Notes: generated by a model from the sequence alone, not told the origin. Shown: positions 1 to 5,199, numbered from the stretch's first letter. The stretch: 7,963 nucleotides of DNA from Bacillota bacterium (GCA_023416175.1 JAEZIE010000047.1:1-7963), one strand, 5' to 3'. Numbers and translations: made by a program.

Positions 1-473
1 GCTGTTGCAAGGTTTTTACAGGCGCGCAACAGTTCATCCTGTGCGCCGTAATTGAGCGCAATGTTGAGCTTGAGGCCGGTATTATCCCGCGTTTTCTCCA
101 TGGCGTTTATCACCGCGTTTCGAACCGTTTCCGGAAAAGGCGCGAGCTCGCCCAAAGCGCGGATACAGACGCGGTTTTTGTGCAGCGCATTGATCTCTTT
201 TTTAAAATATTCCACCAAAAGGGAACAAAGCGCACCGATCTCATCGGCAGGGCGCTTCCAGTTTTCCGTTGAGAACGCGTAGAGCGAAAGGGCCGTAATC
301 CCCAAGTCTGAGGATTGGGTGATAATGCCTCTCAGCCGGTCCATACCCGCCCGGTGCCCTGCCGCGCGCGGCAGTCCGCGCTGCTGCGCCCACCTGCCGT
401 TTCCATCCATGATGATGGCAACGTGCGCGGGCAGGTTGTGTGTAAGCCCCAATTCCTGGACGGTATCTGCCAT
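1..473 (-). CDS. uppS: Isoprenyl transferase / undecaprenyl diphosphate synthase (3' end outside window)
   Basis: Cis-prenyltransferase that adds isopentenyl units to farnesyl diphosphate to make undecaprenyl diphosphate, the lipid carrier for peptidoglycan and other wall polymers; it acts at the cytoplasmic face of the membrane. The first 157 codons are present and the reading frame runs off base 1. Visible family motifs are HVAIIMDGNGRWA (residues 17-29, with the catalytic Asp at 23), RAAGHRAG (36-43), YAFSTENWKRP (65-75), and LKLNIALNYGAQDEL near the end. The C-terminal part with the RxSxxR substrate-binding motif lies beyond the window. I chose the ATG at 473 because GGAAGGAG (479-486) stands 5 bases upstream. 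An in-frame ATG at 488 lies upstream of that site and has no ribosome binding site of its own. The gene follows frr and a small unassigned gene, the usual place for uppS in Firmicutes. A hairpin (552-578) separates it from the upstream genes, so it may be partly uncoupled from them. Confidence 0.96.
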   Translation of the reverse strand, partial: MADTVQELGLTHNLPAHVAIIMDGNGRWAQQRGLPRAAGHRAGMDRLRGIITQSSDLGITALSLYAFSTENWKRPADEIGALCSLLVEYFKKEINALHKNRVCIRALGELAPFPETVRNAVINAMEKTRDNTGLKLNIALNYGAQDELLRACKNLAT

Positions 474-478
474 TGCGA

Positions 479-486
479 CTCCTTCC
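479..486 (-). promoter_or_regulatory. uppS ribosome binding site (fixes the start)
   Basis: GGAAGGAG on the minus strand lies 5 bases before the ATG at 473. It overlaps the codons that would follow the alternative in-frame ATG at 488, so it argues for the downstream start. Confidence 0.75.
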
Positions 487-551
487 ATATGAAACAACAA
501 GCATCCTAGGCGTATCGAATTACGCTCCTACAATACCTTCCATCGAAACAA

Positions 552-578
552 ATGCAAAGCGGTGTTGGCGCTTTGCAT
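552..578 (-). terminator. Hairpin, possible weak terminator between the small gene and uppS
   Basis: A perfect 10-bp inverted repeat (arms 552-561 and 569-578) with a 7-base loop. The stem extends by two further pairs beyond one A-A mismatch. On the minus strand it is followed by ATTTGTTTCG, an interrupted T run; on the plus strand no T run follows. This fits a weak or leaky intrinsic terminator placed 11 bases after the small gene's stop and about 80 bases before uppS. I see no convincing promoter between the hairpin and uppS. The hairpin could instead be an mRNA-stabilising or processing structure. Confidence 0.5.
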
Positions 579-588
579 ATGTCTAAAA

Positions 589-804
589 CTATGATTGGCT
601 GACATCGGTCGAAAAAACGGCGTATGTCAGGCATATGCGCTTGGGCTGCCCCGGCTCGTCAGGAAGCGAACGTTCCCGTATGACGCGGCGTTCGTTCCCC
701 GCAACGCCCTTTTTGCTGGAGACCTCCGTGGTGACAACCGTATACCCCTCCTGTTCAAGCAGGGCGACGGCGGCTAAGAGTTCCAGCCCAAGGACACTGC
801 TCAA
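589..804 (-). CDS. Small conserved-looking protein of unknown function
   Basis: I do not recognise this 71-residue protein. It starts with TTG at 804, which overlaps the frr stop codon in a TTGA junction (frr TGA at 803-801). That arrangement is typical of translational coupling. A TGA stop in its own frame at 810-808 rules out an earlier start. AAGGAG (816-821) lies 11 bases upstream inside the frr 3' end, slightly far but usable. The N-terminus (residues 4-17) is a short Leu/Ala-rich, probably helical stretch; the middle is basic (SSKKGVAGNERRVIRERS, about residues 29-46); the C-terminus reads LTYAVFSTDV, beta-like. No signal peptide, membrane segment or catalytic motif is evident. Position and coupling suggest co-expression with frr. 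Whether it is a real protein rests on the overlap, the ribosome binding site, and a composition like a small folded domain; comparison with relatives would settle it. Confidence 0.6.
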   Translation of the reverse strand: MSSVLGLELLAAVALLEQEGYTVVTTEVSSKKGVAGNERRVIRERSLPDEPGQPKRICLTYAVFSTDVSQS

Positions 805-1358
805 ACCTCAAGAATCTCCTTCTCTTTATCCGCGATGATGCGTTCGATATCCTTTATAATATCATCCGTCATCTTCTGCGTCTTTTCCTCGAGATTCTTC
901 TGATCGTCCTCAGTGATTTCGCTTTCTTTCCTGAGCTTCTTGATGTTCTCGTTGGCGTCGCGGCGGATCGAGCGAATGGCTACCTTCGCATCCTCGCCCT
1001 TTTTACGCACGACCTTCACGAGCTCCTTGCGGCGCTCTTCGGTAAGTTCCGGGAACACAAGGCGGATGAGTTTGCCGTCGTTCGACGGGTTGATGCCGAT
1101 ATCGGATTTCTGAATGGCCTTTTCAACCGCGCCGATCGCCTTGGTATCCCAAACGGAAATGGTCAAAAGCCTGGGTTCAGGCGAAGCAATGTTACCCAAC
1201 TGGTTGATCGGGGTAGGCGTACCGTAATAATCTACCAGCACACGGTCCAATACCTGTGCATTTGCACGCCCGGCGCGCAAACTTGCAAGCTCATGCTTGA
1301 GGACGGTAATGGTCTTCCCCATACGCTCCTTTGCGTAATCAATTACTTCGTTGGCCAT
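801..1358 (-). CDS. frr: Ribosome recycling factor
   Basis: RRF binds the post-termination ribosome in the cytosol and, with EF-G, splits it into subunits so that translation can restart. The 185-residue product matches the family length. It contains the hallmark LRAGRANAQVLDRVLVDYYG (residues 27-46), TPTPINQLGNI (48-57), the domain-II stretch ending ...GINPSNDGKLIRLVFPELTEERR (88-110), and the highly conserved IRRDAN (131-136), whose arginine contacts the ribosome. The second half is a long charged helical segment (about 107-183), as expected for the three-helix bundle of domain I. The ATG at 1358 is supported by a near-ideal AAAGGAGG (1366-1373) 7 bases upstream. It follows pyrH by 139 bases, a gap that holds a candidate -10 box and a leader hairpin, so frr may have extra expression control. 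Its stop codon overlaps the start of the downstream small gene. Confidence 0.98.
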   Translation of the reverse strand: MANEVIDYAKERMGKTITVLKHELASLRAGRANAQVLDRVLVDYYGTPTPINQLGNIASPEPRLLTISVWDTKAIGAVEKAIQKSDIGINPSNDGKLIRLVFPELTEERRKELVKVVRKKGEDAKVAIRSIRRDANENIKKLRKESEITEDDQKNLEEKTQKMTDDIIKDIERIIADKEKEILEV

Positions 1359-1382
1359 AAGTATTCCTCCTTTGCATCCGTA

Positions 1383-1411
1383 AGCGCCCGGGCAAACACA
1401 CCCGGCACGCT
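1383..1411 (-). other. 5' leader hairpin upstream of frr
   Basis: On the minus strand AGCGT-G-CCGGG pairs with CCCGGGCGCT around the loop TGTGTTTG. This gives 10 base pairs (one G-U) with a single bulged G. The hairpin ends 10 bases before the frr Shine-Dalgarno. No T run follows, so it is not a conventional terminator. A role in mRNA stability or translation control is inference. Confidence 0.4.
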
Positions 1412-1465
1412 CCTATTTTACTGGAAATTCCCCGGCGAAACAAGCCTGTTTTAATTGTTTGCCCC

Positions 1466-1471
1466 ATTATA
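1466..1471 (-). promoter_or_regulatory. Candidate -10 box for frr
   Basis: A perfect TATAAT on the minus strand lies between pyrH and frr, about 108 bases upstream of the frr start. At 16-18 bases upstream there is only TGCCTG/CCTGTT, a poor match to TTGACA, and no TGn extension. An 8-bp inverted repeat (1444-1451 and 1487-1494, GCCTGTTT/AAACAGGC) is centred on the box. This may be an internal promoter, possibly with an operator, or a chance match in an AT-rich spacer. Confidence 0.35.
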
Positions 1472-1497
1472 CTTGGGTAGAAGCCTAAACAGGCATG

Positions 1498-2193
1498 TTA
1501 GCGGCTGATCAGCGTACCAATGTCCTCTCCGCTCACAGCGCGGACAATGCTGTTTTCCTCCTTCATGCCAAAGGCAAGAATGGGGATGTTCTGTTCCTTA
1601 CAGAGGGTAATCGCGGTCATATCCGTCGCCTGCAAATTTTCTTCGATCACCTGCCGGTAGGTAAGCCTTGTGTAGCGGAGGGCGGAAGAATCCTTTTTCG
1701 GATCGGCGGAGTAGATGCCGTCAATATTCTTGGCTAAAAGCAGAGCCTCGGCATTGATTTCCGCCGCGCGCAGCGCCGCCGCGGTATCGGTGCTGAAGTA
1801 TGGGTGCCCCGTGCCGCAGGCAAACAGCAGCACATGTCCTTTTTGTAATAACTCCTGCGCAAGGCGCGCCGTATAGGTTTCACAGAAACGGGGCATCTCA
1901 ACAGCCGACAGCACCGTACAGGGAACATTCAGCTTGAGAAGCAGATCCTGCATGGCGATGGCATTGATGGCCGTTGCGAGCATGCCCATATGGTCCGCCC
2001 GGTTGCGGTCCATTTCCCCAGAACTGCGCCCGCGCCAGACATTGCCGCCGCCTAACACCACACCAAGCTGCACATTTAAGGAAGCGGCCTCGGCCAACTG
2101 CCGTGCTGTCTGCTCCATGATATCAAAGCAAAAGGGCTCGGAGCCGGAGCTGAACGCTTCCCCGCTTAGTTTTAAAACAACGCGCTGATACAT
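1498..2193 (-). CDS. pyrH: UMP kinase
   Basis: A bacterial-type, amino-acid-kinase-fold enzyme that phosphorylates UMP to UDP with ATP in the cytosol, feeding RNA, DNA and UDP-sugar (peptidoglycan) synthesis. The 231-residue length is slightly short for the family (about 235-245). Motifs in order are VVLKLSGEAF (residues 5-14, phosphate-binding Lys 8), GVVLGGGNVWRG (44-55), RADHMGMLATAINAIAMQD (65-83), ACGTGHPYFSTDTAAALRAAEI (125-146), NIDGIYSADP (156-165), and ATDMTAITLC (189-198) near the C-terminus. Residue 130 is His where most relatives have Asn (GTGNPYF), in the substrate-binding loop. The ATG at 2193 has a modest GAGGG (2201-2205) 7 bases upstream. A strong terminator lies upstream, and a candidate promoter follows it, so pyrH probably begins its own transcript, continuing to frr. 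Confidence 0.98.
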   Translation of the reverse strand: MYQRVVLKLSGEAFSSGSEPFCFDIMEQTARQLAEAASLNVQLGVVLGGGNVWRGRSSGEMDRNRADHMGMLATAINAIAMQDLLLKLNVPCTVLSAVEMPRFCETYTARLAQELLQKGHVLLFACGTGHPYFSTDTAAALRAAEINAEALLLAKNIDGIYSADPKKDSSALRYTRLTYRQVIEENLQATDMTAITLCKEQNIPILAFGMKEENSIVRAVSGEDIGTLISR

Positions 2194-2217
2194 GTTTACG
2201 CCCTCATTTCCATCCTT

Positions 2218-2245
2218 GTTTTATCCGAGGCTTAAATTCTATCAA
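2218..2245 (-). promoter_or_regulatory. Candidate promoter for pyrH
   Basis: TTGATA (2240-2245, one mismatch to TTGACA) is followed after 16 bases by TAAAAC (2218-2223, four of six to TATAAT). The predicted transcription start near 2211 leaves a leader of about 18 bases. It sits just downstream of the tsf terminator, where a new promoter is needed if pyrH is not fed by read-through. Confidence 0.45.
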
Positions 2246-2260
2246 AATATAGAAGCAAAG

Positions 2261-2294
2261 AAAAAAGGAACACTAAAAAGCGTTCCTTTTTTTT
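2261..2294 (-). terminator. Rho-independent terminator after tsf
   Basis: On the minus strand AAAAAAGGAACGC and GTGTTCCTTTTTT pair around the loop TTTTTA: a GGAACGC/GTGTTCC core with one G-U pair and flanking A-T pairs, followed by TTTTTTCTTT. The G-U pair becomes an A-C mismatch on the plus strand, so the structure favours minus-strand transcription. It lies 4 bases after the tsf stop and ends the rpsB-tsf transcript. Confidence 0.9.
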
Positions 2295-2298
2295 ATGA

Positions 2299-2958
2299 TT
2301 ATTTATTGGCCTGGCCCATGCCCATGACTTCTTCGGCGAAGTTGTCCTCACGCTTCTTGAGGCCTTCGCCCATCTCATAGCGGGCAAAGCGGCGTACGCT
2401 GATCTTTTCGCCGATTTTTGCGGTTGCCTCGCTGAGCATCTGGCCAACGGTCATATCCTGATCCTTGACATAGGGCTGCTCAAGCAGGCAGACCTCTTTG
2501 TAATACTTTTCGATACGGCCCTCGACCATCTTTTCGATAATGGCGTCCGGCTTGGGCTTGGGCTCGTTCTTAGCCTGGGCGCGCAGGATTTCCTTTTCCT
2601 TTTCGATCTCATCCTGGGGCACTTCGTCCTTGCTGATGTAGGTGGGCTTTGCCGCCGCGATCTGCATGGCAACATTGTGCACAAAAAGTTTGAACGCATC
2701 GGTCTTTGCAACGAAGTCCGTCTCGCAGTTGACTTCTACGAGTACGCCGATTTTGCCGCCCAAGTGGATGTAGCTGTCCACGATACCTTCCGCTGCGATG
2801 CGCCCGGCCTTCTTGGCAGCAGCCGCCAGACCTTTTTCACGCAGATAGTCTTTGGCTTTTTCCATGTCGCCGTTGCACTCGGTAAGCGCCTTCTTGCAGT
2901 CCATCATGCCGGCGCCGGTCATCTCACGCAGGGCCATTACGTCTTTTGCGGTAAACAT
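2299..2958 (-). CDS. tsf: Elongation factor Ts
   Basis: EF-Ts is the guanine-nucleotide exchange factor that releases GDP from EF-Tu during translation elongation. The product has 219 residues, the shorter form with a reduced core compared with the roughly 283 residues of E. coli. The N-terminal UBA-like domain is clear: VMALREMTGAGMMDCKKALTECNGDMEKAKDYLREKG (residues 7-43). It is followed by AAEGIVDSYIH (55-65) and the EF-Tu-contacting EVNCETDFVAK (75-85; TDFV at 80-83). A charged middle segment (about 109-140) leads into a C-terminal GQMLSEATAKIGEKISVRRFARYEMGEG stretch. The ATG at 2958 has GGGAGG (2968-2973) 9 bases upstream. It lies 82 bases after rpsB, separated by a terminator-like hairpin that may set the S2:EF-Ts ratio, and it ends just before a strong terminator. 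The rpsB-tsf pairing is nearly universal in bacteria. Confidence 0.98.
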   Translation of the reverse strand: MFTAKDVMALREMTGAGMMDCKKALTECNGDMEKAKDYLREKGLAAAAKKAGRIAAEGIVDSYIHLGGKIGVLVEVNCETDFVAKTDAFKLFVHNVAMQIAAAKPTYISKDEVPQDEIEKEKEILRAQAKNEPKPKPDAIIEKMVEGRIEKYYKEVCLLEQPYVKDQDMTVGQMLSEATAKIGEKISVRRFARYEMGEGLKKREDNFAEEVMGMGQANK

Positions 2959-2999
2959 TTATCGTTTCCTCCCATGTCGTTATTCATGTGGTATTGGTC

Positions 3000-3031
3000 A
3001 AAAAATGGGGAAGCCTGTTCCGGCCTCCCCA
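3000..3031 (-). terminator. Intergenic terminator/attenuator between rpsB and tsf
   Basis: On the minus strand GGGGAGGCC and GGCTTCCCC pair (9 bp, one G-U pair, plus a closing T-A pair) around the loop GGAACA, followed by six T (3000-3005). The plus-strand version carries an A-C mismatch, so it is oriented with rpsB-tsf. Because no promoter is obvious in the remaining short gap before tsf, partial read-through is the likeliest mode. Confidence 0.8.
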
Positions 3032-3040
3032 TCAACAGGC

Positions 3041-3760
3041 TTATTCTGCTTCGGCGACCTTTTCGTCTTCCATCTGCTCACCCTGGTGGCCTTCGAGGAC
3101 CGCATCCGCGATCTTGGAGGCGATAAGCTTGACGGCGCGGATGGCATCGTCGTTACCGGGGATGACATAATCCGCTTCGTCCGGGTCGCAGTTGGTATCC
3201 ACGATGGCGACGATGGGGATACCCAGCGTGCGCGCTTCCATCACGGCGATGTGTTCCTTGCGCGGATCAACCACGAACAGGGCGCCGGGGAGTTTCTTCA
3301 TTTCTTTGATGCCGCCGAGGTTCTTTTCAAGCTTTTCCTTTTCGGCAAGAAGCTTGATGACTTCCTTCTTGGGCAGCAGTTCGAACTGACCGTTGGCTTC
3401 CATCTGCTCGATCTTGCGGAGCTTCGCAATACGGCCCTGGATGGTCTTGAAGTTGGTCAGCATGCCGCCCAGCCAACGCTGGTTGACAAAATACATGCCG
3501 CAGCGGGCGGCTTCCTGTTCGATGGATTCCTGCGCCTGCTTTTTGGTGCCCACGAACAGAACGCTTTTGCCATCCATGGCAAGATCGCGCACGAAATAGT
3601 AGGCTTCTTCAATTTTCTTGACGGTTTTCTGAAGATCGATAATGTAGATGCCGTTGCGCTCGGTGAAGATATATTCCTTCATCTTGGGGTTCCAACGGCG
3701 GGTTTGGTGGCCAAAGTGTACGCCGGCCTCCAACAGTTGTTTCATGGAAATGACAGACAT
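3041..3760 (-). CDS. rpsB: 30S ribosomal protein S2
   Basis: A structural protein of the small ribosomal subunit, at the back of the 30S near S1/S8 and needed for binding mRNA. The product has 239 residues, normal for the family. Motifs include MKQLLEAGVHFGHQTRRWNPKM (residues 6-27), the IYIIDLQKT signature (38-46), RWLGGMLTNFKT (95-106), the coiled-coil insertion (about 110-156, rich in Lys/Glu), VVDPRKEHIAVMEA (163-176), and VDTNCDPDEADYVIPGNDDA (188-207). The tail is acidic (GEQMEDEKVAEAE). I chose the ATG at 3760 because AAAGGAGG (3769-3776) lies 8 bases upstream. An in-frame ATG at 3790 would translate the ribosome binding site itself and add ten non-family residues. A clear promoter (3862-3890) and a folded leader precede the gene, making it the first gene of the rpsB-tsf operon. 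S2 is known to autoregulate in some bacteria. Confidence 0.99.
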   Translation of the reverse strand: MSVISMKQLLEAGVHFGHQTRRWNPKMKEYIFTERNGIYIIDLQKTVKKIEEAYYFVRDLAMDGKSVLFVGTKKQAQESIEQEAARCGMYFVNQRWLGGMLTNFKTIQGRIAKLRKIEQMEANGQFELLPKKEVIKLLAEKEKLEKNLGGIKEMKKLPGALFVVDPRKEHIAVMEARTLGIPIVAIVDTNCDPDEADYVIPGNDDAIRAVKLIASKIADAVLEGHQGEQMEDEKVAEAE

Positions 3761-3768
3761 AAAATAAT

Positions 3769-3776
3769 CCTCCTTT
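3769..3776 (-). promoter_or_regulatory. rpsB ribosome binding site (fixes the start)
   Basis: AAAGGAGG on the minus strand lies 8 bases before the ATG at 3760. It falls inside the frame opened by the upstream ATG at 3790 and so excludes that start. Confidence 0.9.
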
Positions 3777-3801
3777 AATCTCCTCCCCACGCGTCTTCTC
3801 T

Positions 3802-3831
3802 GCAGGCAACCCGTTAAGGGAAGGAGCCCGC
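3802..3831 (-). other. Structured leader element upstream of rpsB
   Basis: Minus-strand GCGGGC (3826-3831) pairs with GCCTGC (3802-3807) over six pairs including one G-U. Inside an internal loop, CCC (3818-3820) pairs with GGG (3810-3812) around TTAAC. It lies in the roughly 95-base leader between the predicted transcription start and rpsB. Leaders of rpsB in several bacteria bind S2, so an autoregulatory site is plausible, but I cannot match this fold to a known leader family. Confidence 0.35.
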
Positions 3832-3861
3832 AAATCGGCGAGGGTGTGTCATACCTTGTGC

Positions 3862-3890
3862 ATTATAGCAAAGCGTCCTAATAAATGCAA
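3862..3890 (-). promoter_or_regulatory. Sigma-A-type promoter for rpsB-tsf
   Basis: Minus-strand TATAAT (3862-3867) carries the TGn extension (TGCTATAAT). TTGCAT (3885-3890) lies exactly 17 bases upstream as the -35. The transcription start is predicted near 3855, giving a leader of about 95 bases. It is the best promoter in the window, as expected for a highly expressed ribosomal protein operon. Confidence 0.85.
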
Positions 3891-3974
3891 GAGGTCTTAA
3901 GCATTTTCGACGTTATCCTGCGGTCAATTCCACATCAAAGCCCGCTGACAAAGTCCCCTGGAATTCCTGTGGTC

Positions 3975-4955
3975 TTAATAGTAATAATTGTTTCCACCGA
4001 TCCTTTTATAAAACTCGCGCGAGGAGGACCAGTGCTGCCCAAGAGAAGCGGACCTGAAATACATGACGCCTGCAGGGATGGTACGGTCGCCGCCGTTGAA
4101 TACGGCCTCTGCCGCCCTAAGTGCCGCGCTGCTGGGTTTCAAATCGCCAAAGCTGCTGTCTTTTACAACGGAAAACTGTCCGCTCCGGTAAACCTCGCGC
4201 TCCACGGAGCCGCCGAACCTCTTTGAGTTGCAACGGTTGTAGAGTACGCTTGCCATCGCAAAAAAGCTTTCTTCGGACTGGCTTTTCCCTTCCGCATAGA
4301 TGAGCTTGGCGGCAAGATAGATTTCGTCTTCCGAGTAATCGCCTTCCCCGCCTTTTTCAATTTCCGGTTCAGGCGCAGCTTCCGGCTCCTCTTCCTCCGG
4401 TTTCGGAGTCGGCTTGGGGGTGGATTTCGCCTTAGGCTTAGGAGTCGGAGTCGGCGTTGGGATTGCGCCCACGCCTACGAATTCCTTAAGAATAAAGCCT
4501 TCGATCTCGTCTGTTTTAATCTGATACCACTCGTCGGTCTTCGCTTTGATGGTGACGATGGTATGGTAATCGACCTCTCCCTTTTTATCATATTCGGTGC
4601 CTGGGCCTTTGCGAACGTTTATGTCATGCCCCTTGATATAGCCTTTGGTATCCTCAATGTTTTTAAGGTCGTATTCGGGTGTGGGTTCCGGGGTGGGTTT
4701 TTGCGTAGCGGAAGGCGTGGGACTAACGCTTGCGGCAGGAGATGGAACCACGGTTGGGGTTGTTCCCTTTGTGGGGGTGGGATGTGCGGCAAGCAGCTTA
4801 GGCATTGAAGATACGGTAGCTGACGGTATCTCCAGCACATCCCCCGCATTTTCCATATTCTCTTGGATTGAAGCGACGCTTTCCACGTCTGCCGCGCAAC
4901 CAAATAAAAACAATTGCAGGCAAACGAGCACCGCCAGAATCCATCGTGTCCTCAT
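3975..4955 (-). CDS. Predicted lipoprotein with SH3b domain and SleB/CwlJ-type cell wall hydrolase domain
   Basis: A 326-residue exported protein. It has a signal sequence MRTRWILAVLVCLQLFLFGC with a lipobox LFGC (lipidated Cys 20; Phe at -2 is less usual). A Thr/Pro/Ser-rich linker follows (about 58-94). Next is an SH3b domain (about 104-160) with GHDINVRKGPGTEYDKKGEV and GFILKEFVG, which usually binds peptidoglycan. A second Pro/Lys/Glu-rich linker (about 164-206) precedes the hydrolase_2 domain (about 209-324) with IYLAAKLIYAEGKSQSEE, whose Glu 222 fits the catalytic Glu of SleB, then FFAMASVLYNR and AGVMYFRS. The family includes spore-cortex lytic enzymes, but this protein could equally act in vegetative wall turnover; the substrate is inferred. 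I chose the ATG at 4955 because AAAGGAGG (4960-4967) lies 4 bases upstream and the signal peptide begins there. The frame stays open to 5126 but adds 57 unlike residues across a repeat element. It occupies the place of codY in Bacillus. Confidence 0.88.
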   Translation of the reverse strand: MRTRWILAVLVCLQLFLFGCAADVESVASIQENMENAGDVLEIPSATVSSMPKLLAAHPTPTKGTTPTVVPSPAASVSPTPSATQKPTPEPTPEYDLKNIEDTKGYIKGHDINVRKGPGTEYDKKGEVDYHTIVTIKAKTDEWYQIKTDEIEGFILKEFVGVGAIPTPTPTPKPKAKSTPKPTPKPEEEEPEAAPEPEIEKGGEGDYSEDEIYLAAKLIYAEGKSQSEESFFAMASVLYNRCNSKRFGGSVEREVYRSGQFSVVKDSSFGDLKPSSAALRAAEAVFNGGDRTIPAGVMYFRSASLGQHWSSSREFYKRIGGNNYYY

Positions 4956-4975
4956 GGTTCCTCCTTTGTAACAGA

Positions 4976-5008
4976 CCGCTGACACTGTCCTGCGAACTTT
5001 ATCAGCGG
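4976..5008 (-). other. Leader hairpin upstream of the lipoprotein gene
   Basis: Minus-strand CCGCTGA (5002-5008) pairs perfectly with TCAGCGG (4976-4982). An inner GTTC/GGAC stem with loop GCA is separated by a 4x4 internal loop. It ends 8 bases before the ribosome binding site. It has no T run and is not a terminator. The function is unknown. Confidence 0.3.
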
Positions 5009-5050
5009 GTTTTCTGTAGGTTAAAAGTGCGTCGTACGGGCTTTTCTCCA

Positions 5051-5142
5051 CAAATCTGACGCGCATGGACCCGAATGACACATTCGGGTATTCAGCAAGG
5101 AATGATGTGCAGCTAAAGCTGCACAACCAATCGTCAGATTTG
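5051..5142. repeat. Nested inverted-repeat element (outer 11-bp repeat enclosing two hairpins)
   Basis: An 11-bp perfect inverted repeat, CAAATCTGACG (5051-5061) and CGTCAGATTTG (5132-5142), closes a 92-base unit. Inside are two more perfect hairpins: ACCCGAATG/CATTCGGGT (5069-5077 and 5081-5089, 3-base loop) and TGTGCAGC/GCTGCACA (5106-5113 and 5118-5125, loop TAAA). The fold is a closed three-way junction and is possible on either strand. It could be a structured RNA in the leader of the lipoprotein gene, or a small dispersed element with terminal inverted repeats. I found no flanking direct repeat, and I do not recognise a known RNA family. Confidence 0.65.
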
Positions 5143-5148
5143 ATCTAA

Positions 5149-5172
5149 TGTGGGGGATCACAATCCCCCACA
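5149..5172. repeat. GC-rich 10-bp perfect hairpin downstream of hslU
   Basis: TGTGGGGGAT (5149-5158) and ATCCCCCACA (5163-5172) pair perfectly around CACA. Neither strand shows a T run afterwards, so it is not a standard intrinsic terminator. It lies 27 bases after the hslU stop and 6 bases from the 5051-5142 element, and may be part of it. Confidence 0.6.
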
Positions 5173-5199
5173 ACCCCCAAGGGATGTTTATCAGTATAC

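Noticed and set aside
241..504. An 87-codon minus-strand frame starting at 504.
   Set aside because: It overlaps uppS in another frame and is rich in Arg/Ala/Gly with no family match; uppS has the intact DGNGRW and FSTENW motifs.
2852..3778. A 308-codon open frame on the plus strand opposite rpsB and tsf.
   Set aside because: It is fully antisense to two clearly identified genes, shows no recognisable domain, and results from their codon bias.
4956..5126. N-terminal extension of the lipoprotein frame to an ATG at 5126.
   Set aside because: It would place 57 residues ahead of a clear lipoprotein signal peptide and read through the inverted-repeat element; the ribosome binding site at 4960-4967 marks the ATG at 4955.
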